From assembly GCA_019744815.1 (NCBI GenBank), contig JAIEUA010000007.1:62001-126000 (forward strand): 64,000 nucleotides of DNA. Direction: 5' to 3'. Source of the DNA: Phycisphaerales bacterium. GTDB taxonomy: Bacteria > Planctomycetota > Phycisphaerae > Phycisphaerales > UBA1924. Every line of letters starts with the position of its first letter. Position 1 is the stretch's first letter. The position numbers and the translations under genes are program-made. Shown here one piece after another: positions 35,249 to 42,778 of this stretch. Below the pieces are notes generated by a model. The model was not told the DNA's origin and did not search any database. It saw only the letters and a list, made by a program, of their open reading frames with translations.

Positions 35249-35298
35249 ACGGCGACATCGAAAGTCAGTGCCTGACCTTCGTGCCGAGCGCTGATGCG

Positions 35299-35769
35299 TC
35301 ATTGGTTCTCCACATACTCAACCGCCTTCTTCAGCGATTCCTCTGAATCGATGTACCGTGTGCTCCCGTGGTCCACCCACACGCGGGTCTCACTCGTCGC
35401 AAACCCAGCCTTAATCAGCCTCCGAGTACCCCACGACTTGAACTGTTGCATGACCGCCTCAGGAGTGTGCTCCGTGGGCGGCCGCACGATGACGTGCACG
35501 TGATTCGATCGCACGTTGAGAGCGACTACTGACCATCTGCGGATCGTCGCGTGATCGCGAATCGCGCCTGATACGACCTGCTGCATGGCTTCGTCGAGTA
35601 CGAACGACGTGTGCTTCATTCTCGCACCCATCGTCGCAACAACGTCTGGGTTTGCCGACACCAGCGGTGTTCCGGGGATGTTCTGAATCTTGTTGACGGA
35701 GCCCCGCTCATCGCCGTGAAGCCAAGTTCCGTAGGTATGCCAGGTTAGGAAGTACGCAAGCAGAGCCAT
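35299..35769 (-). CDS. REP-associated tyrosine transposase (RAYT, IS200-like fold)
   Basis: A 156-residue single-copy Y1-type transposase. It has the family N-terminus FLTWHTYGTWLHGDERGSVN, the HUH motif in NVRSNHVHVIVRP, and the C-terminal EYVENQ. A catalytic Tyr candidate is in STRYIDSEES. Such proteins bind and cut REP hairpins but do not move themselves readily. It is surrounded by three REP elements with the same ACGAACCC head, as expected for a REPtron. Confidence 0.9.
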   Translation of the reverse strand: MALLAYFLTWHTYGTWLHGDERGSVNKIQNIPGTPLVSANPDVVATMGARMKHTSFVLDEAMQQVVSGAIRDHATIRRWSVVALNVRSNHVHVIVRPPTEHTPEAVMQQFKSWGTRRLIKAGFATSETRVWVDHGSTRYIDSEESLKKAVEYVENQ

Positions 35770-35781
35770 GGCAACAGCGTA

Positions 35782-35808
35782 ACGAACCCATGCACAAGCG
35801 TGGGGTCG
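35782..35808 (+). repeat. REP hairpin 2
   Basis: Head ACGAACCC and a 7-bp stem with one G-T pair (35787-35793 with 35798-35804), loop ACAA. It lies 13 bp before the transposase start and is in the same orientation as REP 1. Confidence 0.75.
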
Positions 35809-35839
35809 CCTTCGCTCCCAGCTTCGGACGTGGCAGTAG

Positions 35840-35866
35840 CCCTCCGCTTGCGCGGAGGGTTCGTTA
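35840..35866 (-). repeat. REP hairpin 3
   Basis: In minus-strand reading, the head AACGAACCC is followed by an 8-bp stem (35840-35847 with 35852-35859) and loop GCAA. It is inverted relative to REP 2, giving a head-to-head pair, and lies just downstream of nadA. Confidence 0.75.
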
Positions 35867-35877
35867 AGGCAGCACGC

Positions 35878-37122
35878 TCAATCCAGCGCCGTCGCCGCCG
35901 CAAACTTCGGCGTCGGGTTCGTCAACCCCAGCATCCGGTCCAGCGCCAACAACGCATCCCGCCGCACCTCCGGATGCACCCGGATCACATTCACCGCCCG
36001 CGGCTTGTGATCCTTCGTCGCCCGACCCGTCAGGTGATCCAGCACCCACAACAAGTGTGGCTCATCAATCCGGTACATCGTCGTGCACAGGCACTGACAG
36101 TCGCTCAGAATGCGGACCGACACGCCGCGAGCTTTCGCCTCGTTGGCCAGCCGATTCACCAGGTGCACCTCGGTCCCCACCGCCCAGCGTGAACCCGTCG
36201 GTGCACTCCGGATCTTCTCGATGATGTACTCCGTCGAGCCCGCCAGGTCGCTCTTGTCCACGACCTCCTTGCAGCACTCGGGGTGCACGAGGATCGTCGT
36301 CGTGGTGCCGTTGGCCTTGTCGAGCGCCCGGATCTCGTCGCAGTGCTCGGGCCGAAACAGCTTGTGCACCGAGCAGTGCCCGGCCCACAGGATCGCTTTC
36401 GCACGCAGCACCTGCTCCGGCGTCGCGCCGCCGAGTTCCTCGCCCTTGTTGGCTCGCCGCGGGTCGTAGACGCACGACTCGGTCGCAACGTCGACGCCGT
36501 ACTTCGCGGCCGTGTTGCGCCCCAGATGCTGATCGGGCAGGAAGAGAATCTTCACGTCCTCGCCCGGCCCGCCCTGCTTCATAGCCCACGCGAACACCTT
36601 GTCCGCGTTCGAGCTCGTGCAGCACGCCCCGCCGTGCGCGCCGACAAACGCCTTGATCGCCGCCGTCGAGTTCACGTAGGTAATCGGCACGATGCGTCCG
36701 CGCCAGCCCTGGGACTTCAGCGACGCGTGGATCGTCTCCCACGCCGTCACCGTGTCGTCGTACTGGGCCATGTCCGCCATGGAGCACCCGGCCGACAAGT
36801 CGGGCAGGATCACCTCGACCGAGTCCGGCGTCAGCATGTCCGCCGTCTCGGCCATGAAGTGCACGCCGCAGAAGATGACGTGCCTCACCGCGTCTTTGCC
36901 CGTCCGCTCCGTGGCCAGCCGCGCCGCGATCTGCGAGAGCTTCAGCGAATCACCGGTGTAATCCGCGTGCCGGATGATCTGATCGACCTGATAGTGATGC
37001 CCCAGAATGACCAGCGACGACCCGAGCTCCTCCCGCCGCGCAGCGATCGCCGCGGCGAGCTCGTCGCCGTTCATCTTGTGATACATGTCAGGAAGCGAGG
37101 GCTGCCAGAGCACCAACGTCAC
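35878..37122 (-). CDS. nadA: Quinolinate synthase
   Basis: A 414-residue [4Fe-4S] enzyme making quinolinate from iminoaspartate and dihydroxyacetone phosphate in NAD synthesis. Cluster-binding cysteines are expected in HGGACCTSSNA, HPECCKEVVDK and CQCLCTTMYRID. Other motifs are LGHHYQVDQI, VIFCGVHFMAETA and AGCSMADMA. The GTG at 37122 is assumed; internal ATGs at MYHKMNG would shorten it slightly. No nadB or nadC is adjacent. Confidence 0.96.
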   Translation of the reverse strand: MTLVLWQPSLPDMYHKMNGDELAAAIAARREELGSSLVILGHHYQVDQIIRHADYTGDSLKLSQIAARLATERTGKDAVRHVIFCGVHFMAETADMLTPDSVEVILPDLSAGCSMADMAQYDDTVTAWETIHASLKSQGWRGRIVPITYVNSTAAIKAFVGAHGGACCTSSNADKVFAWAMKQGGPGEDVKILFLPDQHLGRNTAAKYGVDVATESCVYDPRRANKGEELGGATPEQVLRAKAILWAGHCSVHKLFRPEHCDEIRALDKANGTTTTILVHPECCKEVVDKSDLAGSTEYIIEKIRSAPTGSRWAVGTEVHLVNRLANEAKARGVSVRILSDCQCLCTTMYRIDEPHLLWVLDHLTGRATKDHKPRAVNVIRVHPEVRRDALLALDRMLGLTNPTPKFAAATALD

Positions 37123-37154
37123 TCCGTGGTCACCACGAGAGATCGTAGGAGTAT

Positions 37155-37289
37155 CAGTAGGACCGGCCTCTCGCCGGTCTGCATCACATCAGTGGGACCG
37201 GCTTCCAGCCGGTCATCCTCACACCAGTGGGACCGGCCGCTGGCGGGTCGTCGCGTCACCAGTGCGACCGGCCTCCCGGCCGGTCTTCC
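37155..37289. repeat. Four-copy 35-bp tandem hairpin array
   Basis: Units begin with CAGT at 37155, 37190, 37225 and 37260, a period of exactly 35 bp. Each unit carries a hairpin GACCGGC, a 5-6 nt loop and GCCGGTC (unit 3 has one mismatch). Unit-to-unit differences are mostly in the loops and linkers. It fills the gap between nadA and the PilZ gene, both on the minus strand. Confidence 0.9.
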
Positions 37290-37718
37290 TCACGCCGCCT
37301 TCCGCGCCGCATCCACGACCCCGTCCTGCACCGTCTTGAACCGGATCGCCGCCGCCTGTTTGCCCTCGGACATCGGCAGCACCCGCAGCACCTGTCCCAC
37401 CACGCCCGCGTCCGCGGTCACGATCGCCGACGCTCCCCATCCCACGATCAGCTCGATCTCATCCCCCACACTCAGCGGCCGCGCCGACTCCAGCCACACC
37501 ATCGCGCCGCCGATCGAGAAATCGTGCGTCGACGCCGCCAGATACTGGCGTGTCTGGCGGTGGAAGATCTTGCACGGCTTGCGCACATACATCCGCGTGT
37601 GCTTGCGGCGCTCCGAGCCGTCCGTGGCCGGCGGGAAGTCCGTCACGCCGTCGCTCGACTTGATCTCCGTGCCCGCACCGATGACGCCGAGGACGCTCTT
37701 GGAATGGTTGCTCGACAT
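37290..37718 (-). CDS. PilZ-domain protein
   Basis: A 142-residue protein with a PilZ c-di-GMP-binding domain (about residues 36-135): ERRKHTRMYVRKP contains the RxxxR motif and DFSIGGAMVWL the (D/N)xSxxG motif. It is a single-domain form that probably links c-di-GMP to motility, surface or exopolysaccharide output. It lies upstream of nadA, separated by a hairpin array. The first 30 residues are Ser/Gly-rich. Confidence 0.88.
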   Translation of the reverse strand: MSSNHSKSVLGVIGAGTEIKSSDGVTDFPPATDGSERRKHTRMYVRKPCKIFHRQTRQYLAASTHDFSIGGAMVWLESARPLSVGDEIELIVGWGASAIVTADAGVVGQVLRVLPMSEGKQAAAIRFKTVQDGVVDAARKAA

Positions 37719-37992
37719 GCCGCGGCTCCCGTCGCCGCACCGGCCGCGAAAGAGCGGGGCCGTCCGTGGCCCCGTGGTCTTGATCGCCGCCCGAACTCCG
37801 CGGCGCCCGTCCGCGGTCGGCGGACATGGACCAATCGGCAGCGTCCGAGAAGGACTTCACGATTCCACACACTCTCGCATCAACTCTCACCGACCATCCG
37901 CCTACAACACGCGCAAGAACCGCCCGCTTCCTCCCCAAGCTCTTCTGCTTCTGGCTCGACTCACCCCTCATCCCTCACCCCTTCCCACTCCG

Positions 37993-38784
37993 ATGGATTA
38001 CGCCCTTGTCTGCATCACCGCTCTCGTCGCCAGCGGCCTCACTCTGGTCTCGGGCTTCGGGCTGGGCACCATCCTCATGCCCGCCTTCGCGGTCTTCTTC
38101 CCGCTCCCCGCCGCCATCGCCGCGACCGCGATCGTGCACTTGGCCAACAACGCCTTCAAGCTCGTACTCGTGGGTCGCCACGCCGATCGGGTCACGCTGC
38201 TCCGCTTCGGCGTGCCCGCCGTGCTCGCGTCCTTCGCCGGAGCCGCGCTGCTCGCGCTGCTCGAAGGCGCCGCGCCGCTCGCCACGTACTCCCTCGGTTC
38301 CCACACCTGCCGCGTCACGATCGTGAAGCTTGTCATCGCAGTGATCATGCTCGGCTTCGCCGCACTGGAGCTCTCGCCGCGGTTCTCGAAGCTCGAGTTC
38401 GATCGCCGCTACCAGCCCCTCGGCGGCCTCCTCTCCGGCTTCTTCGGCGGCCTCTCCGGCCACCAGGGCTCGCTCCGCTCCGCCTTCCTCGTCCGCGCCG
38501 GGCTCAGCAAGGAGTCGTTCGTCGCCACTGGTTGCGTGATCGCGGTCATGGTCGATGTCGCACGCTTGCTCGTGTACGGCCTCGAAGCCTGGCGCAAGCC
38601 CGTCCAAGAAGCCCAAACCCAAGGTGTGGGAATCGGCCTCATCGCCGCCGCCTGCATCAGCGCGTTCGTGGGTGCATACCTCAGCGCGAAACTCGTCCGC
38701 AAGATCACCATCGAAGCGGTGCGCCTCGTCGTCGCGGCGATGCTCTCGATCATCGCGATTCTGTTGGCGACCGGCATCATCTGA
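37993..38784 (+). CDS. TauE/SafE-family membrane transporter
   Basis: A 263-residue membrane protein with about eight hydrophobic helices. It begins LVCITALVASGLTLVSGFGLG, and family motifs are AIAATAIVHLANNAFKLVL and the second half GGLLSGFFGGLSGHQGSLRS. The family exports sulfite, sulfoacetate or other organic anions; the substrate here is unknown. It is divergent from the PilZ gene and followed closely by a lipoprotein gene. A start upstream is unlikely because the upstream frame runs through nadA antisense sequence. Confidence 0.9.
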   Translation: MDYALVCITALVASGLTLVSGFGLGTILMPAFAVFFPLPAAIAATAIVHLANNAFKLVLVGRHADRVTLLRFGVPAVLASFAGAALLALLEGAAPLATYSLGSHTCRVTIVKLVIAVIMLGFAALELSPRFSKLEFDRRYQPLGGLLSGFFGGLSGHQGSLRSAFLVRAGLSKESFVATGCVIAVMVDVARLLVYGLEAWRKPVQEAQTQGVGIGLIAAACISAFVGAYLSAKLVRKITIEAVRLVVAAMLSIIAILLATGII

Positions 38785-38811
38785 AAGCCTGATCTCATCG
38801 GAAGCTCAACC

Positions 38812-39981
38812 ATGAACACACACGCTCTGCGCATCACCATTGTCGGCCTGCTCGCAACGCTCTCCGGCTGTGCTTCCGTGGGTTCTCGCGACGCCGCTCG
38901 CACGCTGACGCAGGTTGCCTCATCGCCAACCCAGTGGACCGGCGTCGCCGTCAGCCGTTCCGGCCGCGTCTTCGTGAACAGCCCCAACTGGCACGAGGGC
39001 CACGCGTGGTCGGTCGCCGAGGTGCAGCCCGACGGCACGCTCAAGCCGTATCCCGACGATGCCTGGAACCGCTACGACCCGCGGCTGCGCTCGCTGCCGC
39101 TCAACGTCTTCGTTTGCGTCCAGAGCGTGCACGTCGATCGTGCCGACCGCCTCTGGATCCTCGACCCCGGTGCGCCGCAGCTGCAAGGGCCGGTGGCGGG
39201 CGGACCGAAGCTGGTGCGCGTCGATCTCGCGACCAATGCCGTCGTTGAGAACCTGCCGTTCGGCGAGGTGGTCGCGCCCAAGGGCTCGTACCTCAACGAC
39301 ATCCGCGTCGACACCACGCGCGACTTTGCGTACCTCACCGACTCCGGCCTCGGCGGCATCGTCGTCGTCGATCTGAAGAACGACCAGGCGTGGCGTCGGC
39401 TCGACAAGCACGCGAGCGTGCTCGCCGAGCCGATCGTGCCCGTCGTAGAAGGCCGCGAGCTTCGCTTCGGGGGCGGCGACGCCAAGGGACAGGTGCCGCA
39501 GATCCACTCCGACGGCCTCGCCCTCTCCCCCGACGGCTCGTATCTCTACTGGCAGGCTCTCACCGGCCGCACGCTCTACCGCATCCGCACGGAAGTGCTC
39601 CGCGATCGCGCGCTGAGTGAATCGCAAGTCGCCGCCGCGGTCGAGAAGGTCGGCACCACCGTTGTCACCGACGGCATGGAGATGGATGCGAACGGCATCC
39701 TCTACTTCACGGCCCTTGAGAAGGACGCGATCATGTACGTCGCGCCGCCCGACATCGAGGCCGCGGCGAAGGCCACCGCCGCCAACCCCGCCGCGCCCGC
39801 CGCCGTGAATGTGCAGACGCTGGTGCAGGACCCGCGGATCGCGTGGCCAGACTCCTTCGCCTTGGGTAAAGGCAAGGACCTGTACTTCACGACGGCCCAG
39901 ATCCACCGCACCGCGTGGTTTACCGGCACGATGCCGCAGTCGCCATATCTGATCTTCAAGACCACGCGCCCGGGGCGGTGA
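38812..39981 (+). CDS. Major-royal-jelly-protein-like (Yellow/dopachrome tautomerase-related) lipoprotein
   Basis: A 389-residue protein with a lipoprotein signal (LSGC, Cys20). The rest is a six-bladed beta-propeller of the MRJP/Yellow type: WTGVAVSRSGRVFVNSPNW, LWILDPGAP, YLNDIRVDTTRDFAYLTDSG, HSDGLALSPDGSYLYW, VTDGMEMDANGILYF. Bacterial members are thought to bind small aromatic or sugar-like molecules, or act as lactonase-like enzymes. An extra Ala/Pro-rich loop (about 316-330) interrupts one blade. It converges on the CPBP gene with a 4-bp gap. Confidence 0.85.
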   Translation: MNTHALRITIVGLLATLSGCASVGSRDAARTLTQVASSPTQWTGVAVSRSGRVFVNSPNWHEGHAWSVAEVQPDGTLKPYPDDAWNRYDPRLRSLPLNVFVCVQSVHVDRADRLWILDPGAPQLQGPVAGGPKLVRVDLATNAVVENLPFGEVVAPKGSYLNDIRVDTTRDFAYLTDSGLGGIVVVDLKNDQAWRRLDKHASVLAEPIVPVVEGRELRFGGGDAKGQVPQIHSDGLALSPDGSYLYWQALTGRTLYRIRTEVLRDRALSESQVAAAVEKVGTTVVTDGMEMDANGILYFTALEKDAIMYVAPPDIEAAAKATAANPAAPAAVNVQTLVQDPRIAWPDSFALGKGKDLYFTTAQIHRTAWFTGTMPQSPYLIFKTTRPGR

Positions 39982-39985
39982 ACCC

Positions 39986-40996
39986 TCACGCCCGCCCGAT
40001 CATGAACGCGGACATGATGGCCACATCGACCATCGCGTGCGCGATCCAGACCCAGCTCAGGCCCCGGGTCTCGAGCGCGGCCTTGCCCCAGAGCACCGAG
40101 CCGACACCGATCGCCAGCGAGGTGGGCAGCGCGGCCACCACACCGACGCTCAGGCCCCAGTGCATGAGCCCGAAGGTGAGAGCGGTGGTCCAGATGCCCG
40201 CGGCGACTCCGGCCAGTCGAACGAATGCGGGTTGCAGCAGCCCGCGGTAGATGACCTCCTCGACGCCCGCGTTGACGAGGGCCGCGAGCAGCACCGCGGG
40301 CAGCGTCGACAGCAGCACGCCGCTGCGGAGGTGGGCAAAGCCCGTGAACGCTTGTCCCATGATGAACAGAACGACGGCGAAGAGGCCAAAGCCGATCAGG
40401 TGGGCACGCCAGGTGGAGCGAGGTGAGCGCTGCGTGATGTCGGAGGAACGCACGCCCCAGTTGCCGACGCCGAGCGCGAAGGCGTCGGTGGAGCGGAGGA
40501 CTAGCCGGTAGCCCACGAGGAGCACGAGCATCATGGGAGCCGCGAGCGCGAGCAGGTATGCGAGCCGGAAGATCGAGAAGTCGATCGCGTCCTGGGTGGT
40601 GCGGAGCGGGAAGGGCATGCGGATCCGGTCTTGCAGCACGGGCAACGCGAACAGCGTGTGGCCGAGGAGGAACGCGGCGACCATCGCGGCGGCCGCGGCG
40701 GACTCGAGGCGACGCGCGGCCGCGAGGGCGCCAGCAAGCACGAGCGCGGCGGCGGTCGCCGCCCAGTAGAGCGCGGCATGCGGCGCCACCGCGCCCAGCA
40801 ACGCGCCGACCTGGCTGGGGCGGTACTGGCTGAGGAAGGCGACCGCGCCGAGCCACGCCAGGACGCCGAGTCCGACGGCGAGCGCGACGCGGGCGCGGGT
40901 GCGGCTTGTTGGTTCTGGGAGGTGATGCAGGTCGAGCATGCCGTGCCCGGTGGTGTCGGGCAGAGCGGAGGAGGCGGATGGTTGAACGGTCGTCAT
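39986..40996 (-). CDS. CPBP-family intramembrane metalloprotease
   Basis: A 336-residue membrane protein from the ATG at 40996 (GAGG upstream). It has about eight helices. The catalytic signatures are NAGVEEVIYRGLLQPAF (EExxxR motif, near residue 247), FGLMHWGLS and WIAHAMVDV. CPBP (Abi/CAAX-type) proteases cleave prenylated or peptide substrates in membranes. The start overlaps the stop of the PadR-like regulator by ATGA, so the two are co-translated, and the regulator probably controls the pair. Confidence 0.9.
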   Translation of the reverse strand: MTTVQPSASSALPDTTGHGMLDLHHLPEPTSRTRARVALAVGLGVLAWLGAVAFLSQYRPSQVGALLGAVAPHAALYWAATAAALVLAGALAAARRLESAAAAAMVAAFLLGHTLFALPVLQDRIRMPFPLRTTQDAIDFSIFRLAYLLALAAPMMLVLLVGYRLVLRSTDAFALGVGNWGVRSSDITQRSPRSTWRAHLIGFGLFAVVLFIMGQAFTGFAHLRSGVLLSTLPAVLLAALVNAGVEEVIYRGLLQPAFVRLAGVAAGIWTTALTFGLMHWGLSVGVVAALPTSLAIGVGSVLWGKAALETRGLSWVWIAHAMVDVAIMSAFMIGRA

Positions 40997-41595
40997 GGCG
41001 TGGTCCTCGGCTTGCTCGCGCGGCGAGCGTCGCTTGGTGCTTCGGATTCGGTGTCGAGTTCGAGCGTGCGTCGGGCTTCGGCGACCCAAGCGAGGCGGGC
41101 CTCGGCGGCGAGTCGACCGGCGGCGATCGTGAGCAGCGCATGCGCCCGCCGGCGCGGGTCGTGCTCCTGCTGAGTCACGAGCTCAGCGGCGGCGTGGAGC
41201 GCGCGGAGCTGAGACTCGGCGGCGTGCTGAACGCCGTTCACGTGCGCGGCGGTGGCGATCGGATCGTGATGGCTGAGCATGCACTTGAGCAGCCACTCCA
41301 GCCGCGGTGTGGGCGGGGCGGCGGGGGTGCGGAGCCACGCCGCCAGCGCGGCGCGGCCGGCGGCGGTGATGCGCCAGATCGTGGCGCGACGCGGCCCCTG
41401 CTCGGTGTGCGCGGGTTCGATGAGCCTCTCGCTGTGGAGCCGCTCGAGCGTCGGGTAGACCTGTCCGAAGGACTCGGACCAGAAGTGGGAGACACTGCCC
41501 TTGATCCAGGCGCGGATGTGGTAGCCGCTGAGGGGACCCTCCCATTCCAAGGCCCCGAGGATGGCGAAACGGGATGTGCTGGGGTGACGCGGCAT
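40993..41595 (-). CDS. PadR-family transcriptional regulator
   Basis: A 200-residue regulator. The N-terminal winged helix (about residues 8-90) is FAILGALEWEGPLSGYHIRA, FGQVYPTLERLHSERLIEPA, with a wing at RATIWRITAAGRAALAAWL. The C-terminal part is a Vir_C-like helical dimerisation domain. The ATG at 41595 lies inside a palindrome (ATATATC...GATATAT) that is a likely autoregulatory operator. It is co-transcribed with the CPBP protease. Confidence 0.9.
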   Translation of the reverse strand: MPRHPSTSRFAILGALEWEGPLSGYHIRAWIKGSVSHFWSESFGQVYPTLERLHSERLIEPAHTEQGPRRATIWRITAAGRAALAAWLRTPAAPPTPRLEWLLKCMLSHHDPIATAAHVNGVQHAAESQLRALHAAAELVTQQEHDPRRRAHALLTIAAGRLAAEARLAWVAEARRTLELDTESEAPSDARRASKPRTTP

Positions 41596-41612
41596 ATATC
41601 TGAATGATATAT
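41594..41612. promoter_or_regulatory. Probable PadR operator
   Basis: A 19-bp palindrome with arms ATATATC and GATATAT separated by 5 nt. It overlaps the PadR start codon on the minus strand, which fits autorepression. PadR-type sites are often AT-rich palindromes of this size. Confidence 0.55.
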
Positions 41613-41739
41613 TGGGAAGACGGGAGCCCGATTTCGCGCGGGGGGGCGGAATCCTGCGGCGTTGGCGCGGTGTTTGGTGAATGCGGCGTGGACTGCGACC
41701 GATAAACACTGAGCGGCATCTCATGCCCGGAGGTTTTCC

Positions 41740-42645
41740 ATGGAACTCGGACTTGTCGGTCTCGGCAAAATGGGCGGCAACATGAGCGAGCGGCTCATCA
41801 AGGGCGGGCACTCGCTGGTCGTCATGGACCGGGCCGCGGACGCTGTCGGCCGCCAGACCAAGCTCGGCGCCAAGAGCGCGAGCACTCCGGCGGAGATGTG
41901 CAAGCTGTTGAGCGGGCCGCGGGCGATCTGGCTGATGATCCCGGCGGGTGCGCCGGTCGATCAGGCGATCGCGGACTTCCTGCCGCACTTGTCGAAGGGC
42001 GACACGCTCATCGACGGCGGCAACACGAACTACAAGGACACGATCCGTCGCGGCAAGGAGCTGGCGGCCAAGGGCATCCACTACGTGGATGTCGGCACCA
42101 GCGGCGGCATCTGGGGCATCACCGAGGGCTACTCGATGATGATCGGCGGCGACCACGCCGCGGTGGAGCGGCTGAGCCCGATCTTCAAGACGCTCGCCCC
42201 CGCGCCCGACAAGGGCTGGGGCCGCGTGGGGCCGAGCGGCGCGGGCCACTTCACCAAGATGGTGCACAACGGCATCGAGTACGGCATGATGCAGGCCTTC
42301 GCCGAGGGCTTCGCGATCATGGCGAAGAAGAAGGATCTCGAGCTGAACGTCCAGCAGATCAGCCAGATCTGGCAGCACGGCAGCGTGGTGCGTTCGTGGC
42401 TGCTTGACCTGATCAGCATCGGTCTCAAGGACGATGCGACTCTGAAGGACATCAAGCCGTGGGTCGCGGACAGCGGCGAGGGGCGTTGGACGGTGGCGGA
42501 GGCGATCGACCTCGATGTGTTCGCGCCGGTGATCACGCTGAGCCTGCAGAGCCGCTTCCGCAGCCGCGATGAGTACTGCTACACCGACCGCATGCTCGCG
42601 ATGATGCGGAACCAGTTCGGCGGGCACGCGATCAAGAAGACCTAA
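41740..42645 (+). CDS. gnd: 6-phosphogluconate dehydrogenase, decarboxylating (short type)
   Basis: A 301-residue enzyme of the oxidative pentose phosphate pathway; this short form (about 300 residues) is usually NAD-preferring. The nucleotide-binding start is LGLVGLGKMGGNMSERLIKG. The substrate site has DGGNTNYKDT, GTSGGIWG and GHFTKMVHNGIEYGMMQ. The ribosome site GGAGG lies 8 nt upstream. A dispersed repeat and zwf follow, so the two pathway genes are linked. Confidence 0.95.
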   Translation: MELGLVGLGKMGGNMSERLIKGGHSLVVMDRAADAVGRQTKLGAKSASTPAEMCKLLSGPRAIWLMIPAGAPVDQAIADFLPHLSKGDTLIDGGNTNYKDTIRRGKELAAKGIHYVDVGTSGGIWGITEGYSMMIGGDHAAVERLSPIFKTLAPAPDKGWGRVGPSGAGHFTKMVHNGIEYGMMQAFAEGFAIMAKKKDLELNVQQISQIWQHGSVVRSWLLDLISIGLKDDATLKDIKPWVADSGEGRWTVAEAIDLDVFAPVITLSLQSRFRSRDEYCYTDRMLAMMRNQFGGHAIKKT

Positions 42646-42653
42646 AGGCGGTT

Positions 42654-42758
42654 CACCGCGGAGGACGCAGAGAACGCGGAGAAGTCGGAATGTTCAAGGC
42701 ATTGGAGTGCCGAGCCAGCACTCTGCATTCCTTTGCGTTCTCCGCGTCCTCCGCGGTG
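42654..42758. repeat. Dispersed inverted-repeat element, copy C
   Basis: Arms at 42654-42683 and 42733-42758 (cores caccgcggaggacgcagaga and gttctccgcgtcctccgcgg), enclosing about 50 bp. The tail gtgaaatgctctcggag carries the probable ribosome site of zwf. Confidence 0.85.
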
Positions 42759-42778
42759 AAATGCTCTCGGAGTTTCCC

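Noticed and set aside
37155-37289. Regular 35-bp repeats as a CRISPR array
   Set aside because: The whole unit repeats with no unique spacers, the hairpins are in every unit, and no cas gene is near.
36283-37992. Long N-terminal extension of the TauE/SafE gene
   Set aside because: The upstream frame runs antisense to nadA and through the PilZ gene; a normal start with family N-terminus lies at 37993.
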